Assembly: GCA_963695105.1 (NCBI GenBank)
Contig: CAVOGC010000001.1
Span: 62,001-126,000 of the forward strand
DNA: 64,000 nucleotides
From: Competibacter sp963695105
Lineage (GTDB): Bacteria > Pseudomonadota > Gammaproteobacteria > Competibacterales > Competibacteraceae
Reading direction: 5' to 3'
This document shows positions 37,059 to 45,271 of the stretch, in pieces. The notes below the pieces were generated by a model that saw nothing but the letters and a program-made list of their open reading frames with translations, searched no databases and was not told the origin of the DNA. The translations under genes and the position numbers were made by a program. The first letter of the stretch is position 1; the number at the start of each line of letters is the position of its first letter.

Positions 37059-37324
37059 GTTGCAATTCGACTGACCTATCGTCGCTCGAACTTGCTCTAT
37101 GCCGCTTGTCTCCGGAGGCCGTCCCGGCCGTGCCCTTCATCGGCGATGCGTCCCTGCTGCCGCATCTGTGGCGGTTGCTGGGCGAACGCCGCATCGAGGT
37201 CGAATTGGGATTCCGCGAACCGCTGCCGGCGTTCGGGTGGACCCGAAACGAGTTGGCCGAGCATGCCCGGGCACAGATTGACGGGGTAATTATCCGGAGC
37301 CGGAACCGTGCGGTCGCCGGCTAG
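37059..37324 (+). pseudogene. C-terminal remnant of a PlsC-type acyltransferase
   Basis: The 3' part encodes PFIGDASLLPHLWRLLGERR and VELGFREPLP, the typical C-terminus of 1-acylglycerol-3-phosphate acyltransferases. Just upstream another frame reads VAIRLTYRR, the preceding family segment, so a frameshift near 37110-37135 splits them. The catalytic HxxxxD domain is absent. This is a decayed remnant. Its stop codon overlaps the converging rsmJ stop in a CTAG. Confidence 0.7.
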
Positions 37325-38124
37325 CGCGCCGACGGGTCAAGGTTGACCCGGTAGAGGTCGAAACGGGTATTGGGCGTAACGATTCGCGCCGTGGGCGGAG
37401 GGCCGCTCAGGGCCGGCGCCAGTCGTGGCCGCTTCACCACCACCCGCTTGCCGGCGCAGGCCAACGCCACGGCCAGCAGGGTCGGCGCGTCCTCATCGTC
37501 GCCGGCCAGTTGCCGCAGCAGGCGCATTTCCTTCCCCGCCCACGCCGATTTTTGTCGGTGCGGGTACATCGGGTCCAGATAAACCACGTCTGGCCGTCGG
37601 TTGGCTGTCAGCCGGGGCAGACATTCGCGCCCGTCGCCGCCGTGAAGGCACAGCCGTTCGCTCACCATTGGACCGATTTCCGCATCGCGGGCGGCTCGCC
37701 GCAAGCCGTCCCGCAGCAGAACGGCGATGACCGGCGAGCGCTCGATCAGCCAGACGGTGCAGCCCAGGCAGGCCAGCACGAAAGCATCGCGGCCCAGCCC
37801 GGCGGTGACGTCCGCCACGGTCGGCGCGACGCCGCCCTTCAGTCCGACCGCCCGGGCCAGCGCTTGGCCACGGCCGCCGCCGAACCGCCGCCGGTGAGCC
37901 GCCGCTCCCGTGGTGAAATCGACATAGACCGGTCCGGGGGCATCGGAATCCAGGGTTCGCAGTTCCAGTCGCGCCGCGGTTACCACCAGCAGATGAGTGA
38001 AAGCACTGGCGGGTGCGATGGTGGTCAGGGGGAGATGCAGCTCGGCCGCCAGCTCGGTCGCCACGGCCAGATCCGCGGGGCATTCCGCGGCAATCGCCAA
38101 CTTGGGACTGGTGATGAAATCCAC
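37321..38124 (-). CDS. rsmJ: 16S rRNA (guanine-1516-N2)-methyltransferase RsmJ
   Basis: This is a SAM-dependent rRNA methyltransferase of 267 residues. The SAM-binding segment VADVTAGLGRDAFVLACLGC and the catalytic region DPMYPHRQKSAWAGKEMRLL match E. coli RsmJ. Its end overlaps the PlsC remnant's stop. It is upstream of no obvious partner on its strand. Confidence 0.94.
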   Translation of the reverse strand: MDFITSPKLAIAAECPADLAVATELAAELHLPLTTIAPASAFTHLLVVTAARLELRTLDSDAPGPVYVDFTTGAAAHRRRFGGGRGQALARAVGLKGGVAPTVADVTAGLGRDAFVLACLGCTVWLIERSPVIAVLLRDGLRRAARDAEIGPMVSERLCLHGGDGRECLPRLTANRRPDVVYLDPMYPHRQKSAWAGKEMRLLRQLAGDDEDAPTLLAVALACAGKRVVVKRPRLAPALSGPPPTARIVTPNTRFDLYRVNLDPSAR

Positions 38125-38193
38125 GGTCGTCGGAGCGGGAAGCGCAACCGCCGCGCTGGGCGCGGTAGTTGCCTATCAAAACTGGTCCGGGGT

Positions 38194-38547
38194 TCAGGCT
38201 GCCTTGAGCAGCACATCTTCCAGGGCTGTTTTGGTCAAGCCATCCATCTCGGTCTTGAAGCGCGTGGCCAGGTCGGTCATCGTCTTGGCGTCGTGCATCA
38301 TTTTCTGCTGGACCGTTTGCGCGATCTCGCTCTGGCGCTTGTAGAAATCCTGCCAGCTTTTAACGTCGTTGATCTCGGCGGCGGCTCTCATCTGATTGAT
38401 GCCGATGTCCATGTAGGCTTTAACCGAATTCATCTGGAACACCATCATCTTCTCGATGTTCTCAACCATAAGCTTGTTGATTTTGACTAGGGGCTCTGGC
38501 AGGGATTGCGGGTTCTCCAGTGCCTTGCTGAACAGATCGATGACCAT
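38194..38547 (-). CDS. Phasin family protein
   Basis: This granule-associated protein of 117 residues coats polyhydroxyalkanoate inclusions. It is all-helical and amphipathic, with the phasin core ENIEKMMVFQMNSVKAYMDI followed by SWQDFYKRQSEIAQTVQQKM. GAGGAG lies 7 nt before the ATG and a strong promoter upstream. This supports PHA storage; no synthase (phaC) is in the window. Confidence 0.9.
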   Translation of the reverse strand: MVIDLFSKALENPQSLPEPLVKINKLMVENIEKMMVFQMNSVKAYMDIGINQMRAAAEINDVKSWQDFYKRQSEIAQTVQQKMMHDAKTMTDLATRFKTEMDGLTKTALEDVLLKAA

Positions 38548-38588
38548 GGTGTGCTCCTCGTCAAGCGTGGGTAAGTTTGTTGCAGTGC

Positions 38589-38617
38589 AATATAACGGAA
38601 TATATGCTGCGTTGCAA
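38589..38617 (-). promoter_or_regulatory. Strong sigma70-like promoter of the phasin gene
   Basis: TTGCAA (38617-38612) and TATATT (38594-38589), minus strand, are 17 nt apart. This gives a leader of about 40 nt. The near-consensus match fits a highly expressed granule protein. Confidence 0.55.
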
Positions 38618-38777
38618 CATGAGCGGATGAGCTTTTTCCGGTCAAGCCCCGCCGACGGGCGGAGAGCCGCGGTTTACCGAATTCATCATGCGAAATCGGC
38701 AAGCTGAACTATGCTTAATAATGGAGATGTAAAGCTGTTTTTCGGTTGGAGTGACAGCGCGAGAGTGAGACAAGACC

Positions 38778-39749
38778 TTGAGCGATAACACGGTTTCCAG
38801 TTTATCCGCACGGCTGTGGCGGAAAGGTTTGCTACCTCATCACGACATCGGCCCACGCAAGCGTGCGCCGAAGCTGGCGCTGGTGGCCGATCTCCGGGAA
38901 GCCGAATTGAACGGCCTATTTGTGCTGTCGCGGCTGGCGGCGTTTCTGCGCGGCATCGAGGCGGGCGAGCGGCGTGGTCTGCGCTTGCGCGAACGGGTGG
39001 TGATCGTCCCCGCGGTCGAGGGTTCGACAGGGTCCAGCGGTGGTCACGGGCGACCCCGCCCGCGTTTGCCGCCGGCCGCGGCCGAGGCAATGGTGGAGCT
39101 GACCCGGACCGCTTACTATCGGGTGAACATCCGCCCGGCCAGTCCCGAGGTCGAGGATATGCCGCAGGTGCGCCTTTACGCGCCCAACGACGACGAGCGC
39201 GCCAGCGCCTGCCTGTTCGGGTTGCCGGCGGTCATCGAACGGCCGGTCGAGGATACCGACCCTTCCGATCTGATGCGCGCCTGGCGGCCTTGCGGCGGCG
39301 AGAATTTCGTGATTCACGCCGGGCAAGCCGGCGCCTTGCAGACCGGGCATTGCGAGACCTTGTTTCGGGCTTTGGTGGCTTTTCTCGACCGTACCGGGAT
39401 TGTCGGTGGCCTGCGGCCCTCCAATGAGGATGAAGACCTGCATTATTTCGGCCTGGAACAGATCTTCGTCGTGCTGGCCGAGCAATCCGGAATTTTTTCC
39501 TCCAATCTGAATGTCGGCCGCTGGATTCGCGCGGGTGAGGCTCTGGGCCATATCCACGACGGCTTTGGAGATATACGGGCGCCGGTGGCGGCGCCGGTGG
39601 CTGGCCTGCTGGCGAGTTTGCGCCGGCAGCCGCTGCTGTGCGCGGGAGGCCTGGTGGCCCAGGTGCTGACGCCGGACAGCACGGTCCAGCGTGGCTTGGT
39701 GCGACGGCTGGGAGAGCGGCATGAACGACAGGCTCGTCGAGGATTATGA
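38778..39749 (+). CDS. Succinylglutamate desuccinylase/aspartoacylase-like protein with altered zinc site
   Basis: This protein of 323 residues has the AstE/AspA fold. In active members a GxHGxE motif and a later DxH provide zinc ligands. Here the first motif reads DLREAELNG (histidine replaced by arginine, glutamate kept) and the second reads VNIRPASPE in place of D-L-H, again arginine for histidine. A C-terminal barrel-like part follows (GEALGHIHDGFGDIRAPVAA). The start is a TTG at 38778. It overlaps pcm by 29 nt. It is probably a non-catalytic binding protein or has a new activity. Confidence 0.75.
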   Translation: MSDNTVSSLSARLWRKGLLPHHDIGPRKRAPKLALVADLREAELNGLFVLSRLAAFLRGIEAGERRGLRLRERVVIVPAVEGSTGSSGGHGRPRPRLPPAAAEAMVELTRTAYYRVNIRPASPEVEDMPQVRLYAPNDDERASACLFGLPAVIERPVEDTDPSDLMRAWRPCGGENFVIHAGQAGALQTGHCETLFRALVAFLDRTGIVGGLRPSNEDEDLHYFGLEQIFVVLAEQSGIFSSNLNVGRWIRAGEALGHIHDGFGDIRAPVAAPVAGLLASLRRQPLLCAGGLVAQVLTPDSTVQRGLVRRLGERHERQARRGL

Positions 39750-40407
39750 AAGCGAGCACCGGCGTTTGCTGGAGCAGGTAATCGCGGAAACCCAGGGAAC
39801 GGCCGGTCTGACCGGTTGTTCCAAACTGAGCGAGCCGGTGCTGCGCGCGCTGGCGGCGGTGCCCCGACACCGGTTCGTGCCGCCGGCCCAGCTCGCATGG
39901 GCCTACGCCGACACCCCGCTGCCGATCGGCTGCGGTCAAACGATTTCCCAACCCTTCATTGTCGCTTTGATGACCGAGTTGCTGGCGCTTGATTCCCGAT
40001 CCGTGGTGTTGGAAGTCGGCACCGGTTCGGGCTATCAGACGGCGATGCTGGCCGGTTTGGCGCAGCGGGTTTACTCGGTGGAGCGGATTCCCGCGCTGGC
40101 CGAAGCCGCCGAGAAACGCTTGCGCGAGCTTGGAATCGCCAATGTGGAAATTCGCACCGCCGACGGTTATCGGGGATGGGAAGAGAAGGCGCCCTTTGAC
40201 GGCATCATGGTCACGGCGGCGGCGGCCGAAGTGCCGCCGGCGCTGGTGCGGCAGCTCAAGCCGGGCGGCCGATTGGTGGTTCCGGTGGGGCCACAGCACC
40301 GGAGTCAGGACCTGCGCGTGATTTACAAGGACGAATCGGGGTTGCCGCATAGCCGCAGCGTGTTGCCGGTGGTGTTCGTGCCGCTGGTGCGGAACCGTGA
40401 GGACTGA
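39721..40407 (+). CDS. pcm: Protein-L-isoaspartate O-methyltransferase
   Basis: This repair enzyme of 228 residues methylates isoaspartyl residues in aged proteins. SAM motif I is VVLEVGTGSGYQTAMLA. GCGQTISQPFIVALM carries the family substrate region, and VTAAAAEVPPALVRQLKPGG follows. The ATG at 39721 lies inside the previous gene, so translation is coupled. The frame opens slightly upstream, at 39691, but family length favours this start. It converges on dgt. Confidence 0.94.
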   Translation: MNDRLVEDYESEHRRLLEQVIAETQGTAGLTGCSKLSEPVLRALAAVPRHRFVPPAQLAWAYADTPLPIGCGQTISQPFIVALMTELLALDSRSVVLEVGTGSGYQTAMLAGLAQRVYSVERIPALAEAAEKRLRELGIANVEIRTADGYRGWEEKAPFDGIMVTAAAAEVPPALVRQLKPGGRLVVPVGPQHRSQDLRVIYKDESGLPHSRSVLPVVFVPLVRNRED

Positions 40408-40414
40408 GGTCAAC

Positions 40415-40434
40415 GCCGGGTAATTTGGCCCGGC
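40415..40434. terminator. Hairpin between convergent genes
   Basis: GCCGGG (40415-40420) pairs with CCCGGC (40429-40434) over an 8-nt loop between pcm and dgt. No T-tract is seen, so it is only suggestive. Confidence 0.3.
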
Positions 40435-40486
40435 CAGCGGGGAAGATCGGCCATGGCCACGGCATGGATGTTGAGCGCCGATCGGC

Positions 40487-41839
40487 TCAACCGGTCGGCA
40501 GGGAAATCCCGGTGAGCTTCTTGAACAGCGCCACCGCGTAGGAATCGGTCATCCCGGAGACAAAGTCGGTGATGGCCAGCACGCGGCGGTAGAGGTCGGG
40601 ATCGGGGTTGCGTCCGGGTCCGGCGAAGGATTCCGGGATCAGATGGATCAGCATCCGGCTCTTGGGCGAGGCGGCCGGACCGCGGGCGGCCAGGTCGTTG
40701 ACGGTGGTGACGAAGGCTTCCAGCAAGCCGCCCATCACTTCAAAGCCGGCGGCTTCCACCTCCACCACCGGTTTGGAGACATACACCTGGGTTTCGCCGC
40801 ACTCCTTGAGCGCGCGCATCGCGCCGGCGGCGGGGATCGCGTCCAGCAGTTCCGCGGTGAAACCACCGGCCAGAATCACCGCCTCGTTGTCCATGAAGCA
40901 CTGATGGACCTGATCGATGATGGCGCCGATAGCCTTGGCTCGCAGGTATTCGATTTTCTCCTTGGAACGGGTGATATGGCGCATTTTGCGCTGGGCGCGG
41001 TCCGGCTCGCCGGTCAGCGGCAGCAGCAGGTCGCGTACCTCCTCGAAGCGCAGTTGTTGCAGCCGGAAGGCATCCTCCACGTCGATGATCCGGTAGCAGA
41101 TGTCGTCGGCCGCCTCGACCAGATAGGCGAGCGGATGGCGGCTCCAGGCCCCCGGCAGCACCGATTCCAATCCCAGTTCTCCGGCGATTTCCGCGAACAG
41201 ATCCGCGTCGTCCTGGTAAAAACCGAATTTCTTGAAGGCGATGCCGGGTGGGGGGGCGGTCGGCAGTGACGAGGCGCATGGGTATTTGGTGAAGGTGCCC
41301 AGGGTGGCGCAGGTCAATTGCATGCCGCCTGGATTGTCGGGGCTTTGCAGCCGGGTGATGATGCGAAAGCCTTGGGCGTTACCCTCGAAGCGCAGGAAAT
41401 CCTGCTGTTGCGCTTCGTTCAATTGTTGCAGCACCGTCCGGCCGGTGGCGGAGGTGATGAACCATAACCGGATGGCGTCTTCGCCGGCATGGCCAAAGGG
41501 TGGGTTGCCGATATCGTGCGCCAGGCAGGCGGCGGCGACCACCGCGCCGAAATCCTGCGGATAGACCCGTTGCAAGCCATGGCGGCGAATCACGCTGTCG
41601 CCGACCATGGTGCCCAGCGAGCGGCCGACGCTGGAGACTTCCAGACTGTGGGTCAGGCGGGTGCGAACGTAGTCGCTTTGGGAGAGCGGGAAGACCTGGG
41701 TTTTGTCTTGCAGCCGGCGAAAAGCCGAGGAAAAGACCAGACGGTCAAAGTCGCGTTGAAAGTCGGTGCGCGCTTCGCTGTCGGGATGCTGGCGGGAGAC
41801 CCCAAGGCGGGCGCGGGAGAGCAGGCGGTTCCAGTCCAT
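40487..41839 (-). CDS. dgt: Deoxyguanosinetriphosphate triphosphohydrolase-like protein
   Basis: This HD-domain nucleotide hydrolase has 450 residues from the ATG at 41839. The metal site is visible: RTRLTHSLEVSSVGRSLG and CLAHDIGNPPFGHAGEDAIR, giving the H...HD triad. VEAADDICYRIIDVEDAFR is the second conserved region with the distal aspartate. It is the dGTPase family; substrate range cannot be fixed by sequence. The open frame runs on to 42136 but family members begin at MDWNRLLSRARLG. Confidence 0.93.
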   Translation of the reverse strand: MDWNRLLSRARLGVSRQHPDSEARTDFQRDFDRLVFSSAFRRLQDKTQVFPLSQSDYVRTRLTHSLEVSSVGRSLGTMVGDSVIRRHGLQRVYPQDFGAVVAAACLAHDIGNPPFGHAGEDAIRLWFITSATGRTVLQQLNEAQQQDFLRFEGNAQGFRIITRLQSPDNPGGMQLTCATLGTFTKYPCASSLPTAPPPGIAFKKFGFYQDDADLFAEIAGELGLESVLPGAWSRHPLAYLVEAADDICYRIIDVEDAFRLQQLRFEEVRDLLLPLTGEPDRAQRKMRHITRSKEKIEYLRAKAIGAIIDQVHQCFMDNEAVILAGGFTAELLDAIPAAGAMRALKECGETQVYVSKPVVEVEAAGFEVMGGLLEAFVTTVNDLAARGPAASPKSRMLIHLIPESFAGPGRNPDPDLYRRVLAITDFVSGMTDSYAVALFKKLTGISLPTG

Positions 41840-41909
41840 GCGCGGTGCGGTCGGTGAGTGCTGGATGCGACAAGCATAGCCGATCCTCGCCTTGGCCGTG
41901 CCAAATCGG

Positions 41910-42347
41910 TCAAACGCTACCGGGATTGCTTGAATCGACAGCCGGCGGTTGCTGGACGGCGATCCAACTGCCGGGTGGGGCGTGTTCTTCGCAGCAGGCG
42001 AGCAGTTGGCGCCGGTGATAACGCAATTGTCCCGGTGCGCCACAGCGTTCGCAGACGGCGCAGGATTGGCGTTCCGCCGCCGCGCACAGGGCGTAAAGCT
42101 GCTCGTCCGCCTGATCCAGCCGGAAGCGCAGTGCACCCAGTTCCTGTTTGACCTGCACCGCCAGTGGGTTTAGCCCGACTTGCGCGGCGTGGGTGGTGAT
42201 GTCGGCGGCGAGTTGGCGGATCAGGGCGTACCAGCCGTCCTCGCATTCGAAACCGAAGCCCATCAGGTTCTGGGTGACCGGGAGGTGGCGGCCCCGGAAT
42301 AGTTCGGGGAATTCGGCGAACAGCCGTTCGGTCAGTTCGGGGTTCAT
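41910..42347 (-). CDS. Small cysteine-rich protein of unknown function
   Basis: This is a 145-residue protein, unrecognised by function. It begins MNPELTERLFAEFPELFRG and FGFECEDGWYALIRQLAADI. It ends with a cysteine cluster (CAAAERQSCAVCERCGAPGQ and LLACCEEH) that would bind zinc. Similar short proteins occur near phage and toxin-antitoxin genes. It lies between dgt and vapC on the same strand. Confidence 0.65.
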   Translation of the reverse strand: MNPELTERLFAEFPELFRGRHLPVTQNLMGFGFECEDGWYALIRQLAADITTHAAQVGLNPLAVQVKQELGALRFRLDQADEQLYALCAAAERQSCAVCERCGAPGQLRYHRRQLLACCEEHAPPGSWIAVQQPPAVDSSNPGSV

Positions 42348-42372
42348 GGCTCGTTTTCTGGGAAACGGATTT

Positions 42373-42777
42373 TCACCCGGTGAATAGTTGAAGTTGCGGT
42401 TCCACTCGCGCGATCGCTTCGAAGTCGCGGTCATCGTGCAGCAACGCCACGTCATGCTCGACGGCTTGGCGCGCGATCAGGCAATCGTTTGAACTGCGTG
42501 GAGTCACGCCCGCCCAGCGGCAACGACCATACAGATGGGCGGCGGCGATATGCGTTGCGGTCAAGTTGCTGGATACGAGCAAAGGAAGGTCGGCGAAATA
42601 CCGTTGCAGTGTAACGAAATGGATATCGGAACTGGCGCCTTGCAGGATTTCCTGAAGAATCAGCGGCGTCAGGGCAACGGTTGTTTCCGAATCCAGTATC
42701 CGTTTCAAGTGATGGACCATTGGCCGGTCAACATTCCGTAGCAGACCGATCCACGCCGAGGTATCAACCAGAATCAT
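42373..42777 (-). CDS. vapC: VapC-type PIN-domain toxin
   Basis: This is a PIN-domain ribonuclease of 134 residues. MILVDTSAWIGLL carries the first active-site aspartate, LILQEILQG the glutamate, NDCLIARQA the later aspartate and LLHDDRDFEAIA the last. The start lies 14 nt inside the vapB end, so the two are coupled. The alternative start at 42804 is not needed. It would cleave RNA unless bound by VapB. Confidence 0.93.
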   Translation of the reverse strand: MILVDTSAWIGLLRNVDRPMVHHLKRILDSETTVALTPLILQEILQGASSDIHFVTLQRYFADLPLLVSSNLTATHIAAAHLYGRCRWAGVTPRSSNDCLIARQAVEHDVALLHDDRDFEAIARVEPQLQLFTG

Positions 42778-42973
42778 CGCCGACACGGGCCGCCTTGTAG
42801 TCATAATCGGGATCGATGAGTTCCTGACCGACCAGTTCGAGAATTCGGCGCTGTTTCTGATTCGCCACGAACCGCCGCAGCGCGATGTCTACCGCTTCCC
42901 GTTTGGTTTTGACCTTGGCCAGCCGCATGGCTTCGTTGACGAGGTCGTCATTGAGTACGATATTGGTGCGCAT
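42764..42973 (-). CDS. vapB: VapB-type antitoxin
   Basis: This small antitoxin of 69 residues has an N-terminal ribbon-helix-helix (MRTNIVLNDDLVNEAMRLAK then TKREAVDIALRRF) and a short C-terminal tail that would bind VapC. The ATG at 42973 follows AGGAGGTG; the frame to 43036 is upstream noise. Its operator palindrome overlaps the start. Confidence 0.92.
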   Translation of the reverse strand: MRTNIVLNDDLVNEAMRLAKVKTKREAVDIALRRFVANQKQRRILELVGQELIDPDYDYKAARVGDDSG

Positions 42974-42995
42974 ATACACCTCCTGATGTGTATAT
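42972..42995. promoter_or_regulatory. VapB operator palindrome
   Basis: ATATACAC (42972-42979) and GTGTATAT (42988-42995) form a perfect 8-8-8 inverted repeat covering the vapB ribosome site and start. VapB binding there would block transcription and ribosome access. Confidence 0.75.
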
Positions 42996-43025
42996 ATTAA
43001 ATGCCTGAATGGATGAGAACAAGCA

Positions 43026-44945
43026 TCACTCCTCACGCGCCAACACCTCCAACGCCTCCTGCGCCTCCAGCCATTCGCCCTCGATTTCCTCCAGTTCCTT
43101 ATCCACCTGCGCCTTGCGCAACAGCAATTCCTTCAGCCGGTTTTTGTTGGCATCTTCGTACAGCGCCGACTCCAACAACTCATCGTGCAAGCGAGTTTGC
43201 TCGGCGTGCAACTGCTCCATCCGCTGTTCCAACTTCTTGACGCGCTGTTCCAGCGGTTTGCGCTTGGCCGCCGACTGCTGGCGGCGTTCCGCGTCCTGTC
43301 GCTTCTGTTCGCGGCGTTCGACGGCGCTGCCGCCGTTGCCGATGGCGCGCGGCGTGGCGTCCCGGTTGGCGGCCCGCTGCTGTTCGTTCAGCCAGTCGCG
43401 GTAGTCGTCCAGATCGCCGTCGAACGGCTGCGCCCGGCCTTCCGCCACCAGCAGAAACTCGTCGGTGACGGTGCGCAGCAGATGCCGGTCGTGCGAAACC
43501 ACGATCAGCGCGCCCTGATAATCCTGCAAGGCCAGGGTCAGGGCATGGCGCATGTCGAGATCGAGATGGTTGGTCGGCTCATCCAGCAGCAGTAGATTGG
43601 GTCGCTGCCAGATCAGCAAAGCCAGCGCCAGCCGCGCCTTTTCCCCGCCGGAGAAAGGCGCCACCGGCTCCAGCGCCCGGTCGCCGTTAAAGGCGAAGCC
43701 ACCGATAAAATTGCGCAATGCCTGCTCGCTGGCGCGTTCGTCCAGCTTTTGCAGGTGCTGCAGCGCGCTCCAATCCGGTCGCAGTTGCTCCAACTGATGC
43801 TGGGCGAAATAGCCGACGGCCAGACCTTGCCCGGTTTCGATCCGCCCGGTCAACGGCGGCAGCAGGCCGGCCAGCAGCTTGATAAGCGTCGATTTGCCGG
43901 CGCCGTTCGGGCCGAGCAAGCCCAGCCGCGCCCCGGAACCGATGACCAGATTCACATTGTCCAGCACCTTGCGCTCGCCATAGCCGACGGCGACTTTCTC
44001 GACCGCCAGCAGCGGGTTGGGCAAGCGCTCCGGTTCGGCGAAACCGAATGAGAACGGAGAGTCCACATGGGCGGCGGCGATCCGCTCCATCCGCTCCAGC
44101 GCTTTGATGCGACTCTGGGCTTGTCTGGCTTTGGTGGCCTTGGCGCGGAAGCGGGTAATGAAGCTTTCCAGATGCGCGATTTCCCGTTGTTGCTTCTCGT
44201 AGGCCGCCTGCTGCAAGGCCAGCCGCGCCGCGCGCTGGTCCTCGAAGGCGGCGTAGTTGCCGGTGTAAAGCGTGATGCGCCGCTGGTCGATGTGGACGAT
44301 GTGATCGGCGACGTTGTCCAGTACGTCGCGGTCGTGGGAGATCAGCAACAGCGTGCCCGGATAGGCGCGCAGCCATTGTTCCAGCCACAGCACGGCGTCG
44401 AGATCGAGATGGTTGGTCGGCTCGTCCAGCAGCAGCAGGTCGGAGCGGCACATCAGCGCCTGGGCCAGGTTCAGCCGCACCCGCCAGCCGCCGGAGAATT
44501 CGGCGACCGGTCGTTCCAGTTGATCGGCGGCAAAGCCCAGCCCGGCCATCAGCTTGCCGGCGCGGGCGCGGGCGCTGTAGCCGCCGATGGTGTCGAAATG
44601 AGCATGTAACTCCGCCTGCCGCGTGCCGTCGTGAGCAGCTTCGGCGGCGTGCAGGTCGCGTTCGATCCGGCGCAGCTCGGCGTCGCCGTCCAGCACGAAC
44701 TCCAGCGCCGGCGTCGGCAGAGCCGGGGTTTCCTGGGCGACGTGGGCCAGCGTCCAGCGCGGCGGCACATCGAGATCGCCGGTGTCGGGGTGCAGTTCGT
44801 CGCGCAGCAGGGCGAACAGGGTGGATTTGCCGCTGCCGTTGGCGCCGGTCAGCCCGACCTTCCAGCCGGGATGCACGGTCAGCGACACGTTATCGAACAG
44901 CGGCTTGCCGCCGCGTTGCAGGGAGAGTTGGCGTAGGGTGATCAA
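43026..44945 (-). CDS. yheS: ABC-F family ATPase YheS
   Basis: This ribosome-associated ATPase with no membrane part has 639 residues from the TTG at 44945. Two ABC cassettes are present: Walker A GLTGANGSGKSTLFALL and GLLGPNGAGKSTLIKLL; Walker B LLLLDEPTNHLDLDAV and LLLLDEPTNHLDLDM. The linker with RFRAKATKARQAQSRIKAL and a charged C-terminal coiled coil (QRVKKLEQRMEQLHAEQTRL) match E. coli YheS. The ATG at 44996 adds 17 residues unlike the family, so the TTG start is preferred. It is flanked by vapBC and hicAB. Confidence 0.93.
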   Translation of the reverse strand: MITLRQLSLQRGGKPLFDNVSLTVHPGWKVGLTGANGSGKSTLFALLRDELHPDTGDLDVPPRWTLAHVAQETPALPTPALEFVLDGDAELRRIERDLHAAEAAHDGTRQAELHAHFDTIGGYSARARAGKLMAGLGFAADQLERPVAEFSGGWRVRLNLAQALMCRSDLLLLDEPTNHLDLDAVLWLEQWLRAYPGTLLLISHDRDVLDNVADHIVHIDQRRITLYTGNYAAFEDQRAARLALQQAAYEKQQREIAHLESFITRFRAKATKARQAQSRIKALERMERIAAAHVDSPFSFGFAEPERLPNPLLAVEKVAVGYGERKVLDNVNLVIGSGARLGLLGPNGAGKSTLIKLLAGLLPPLTGRIETGQGLAVGYFAQHQLEQLRPDWSALQHLQKLDERASEQALRNFIGGFAFNGDRALEPVAPFSGGEKARLALALLIWQRPNLLLLDEPTNHLDLDMRHALTLALQDYQGALIVVSHDRHLLRTVTDEFLLVAEGRAQPFDGDLDDYRDWLNEQQRAANRDATPRAIGNGGSAVERREQKRQDAERRQQSAAKRKPLEQRVKKLEQRMEQLHAEQTRLHDELLESALYEDANKNRLKELLLRKAQVDKELEEIEGEWLEAQEALEVLAREE

Positions 44946-44988
44946 GACCGGGATGATCCTGGATGTCGATGGAAAAGAGACGAGGGAA

Positions 44989-45007
44989 GATACCATAATT
45001 TGGTATC
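44989..45007. promoter_or_regulatory. Palindrome in the yheS-hicA divergent promoter region
   Basis: GATACCA (44989-44995), TAATT, TGGTATC (45001-45007) is a perfect inverted repeat 9 nt before the hicA start. It is a good candidate for the HicB operator and may also affect yheS, whose start is nearby. Confidence 0.7.
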
Positions 45008-45016
45008 ATTCCGAGC

Positions 45017-45271
45017 ATGAAACGCCAATACCAACGTACACTTGAGTTGTTGTTTGCACGTCCGATCAGCGCCAACATCGCGTGGCGCGACATTGAGGCG
45101 TTATTCCGCGAGTTGGGGGCGGAGATCAGCGAACGAGAAGGGTCTCGTATTGGCGTGCGACTGTTTGGCGAACGGCGGGTGTTTCACCGGCCGCACCCAT
45201 CCCCTCATGCCGATGAGGGGGCGGTGGAGAGCATTCGCAAGTGGTTGGAACAGCACGGGGTAGCGCCATGA
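45017..45271 (+). CDS. hicA: HicA-type toxin
   Basis: This is a small mRNA interferase of 84 residues. The dsRBD-like fold has WRDIEALFRELGAEISEREG and the catalytic histidine in RRVFHRPHPSPHADEGAVES. Its stop overlaps hicB as ATGA. Toxin-first order is usual for hicAB. Confidence 0.92.
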   Translation: MKRQYQRTLELLFARPISANIAWRDIEALFRELGAEISEREGSRIGVRLFGERRVFHRPHPSPHADEGAVESIRKWLEQHGVAP

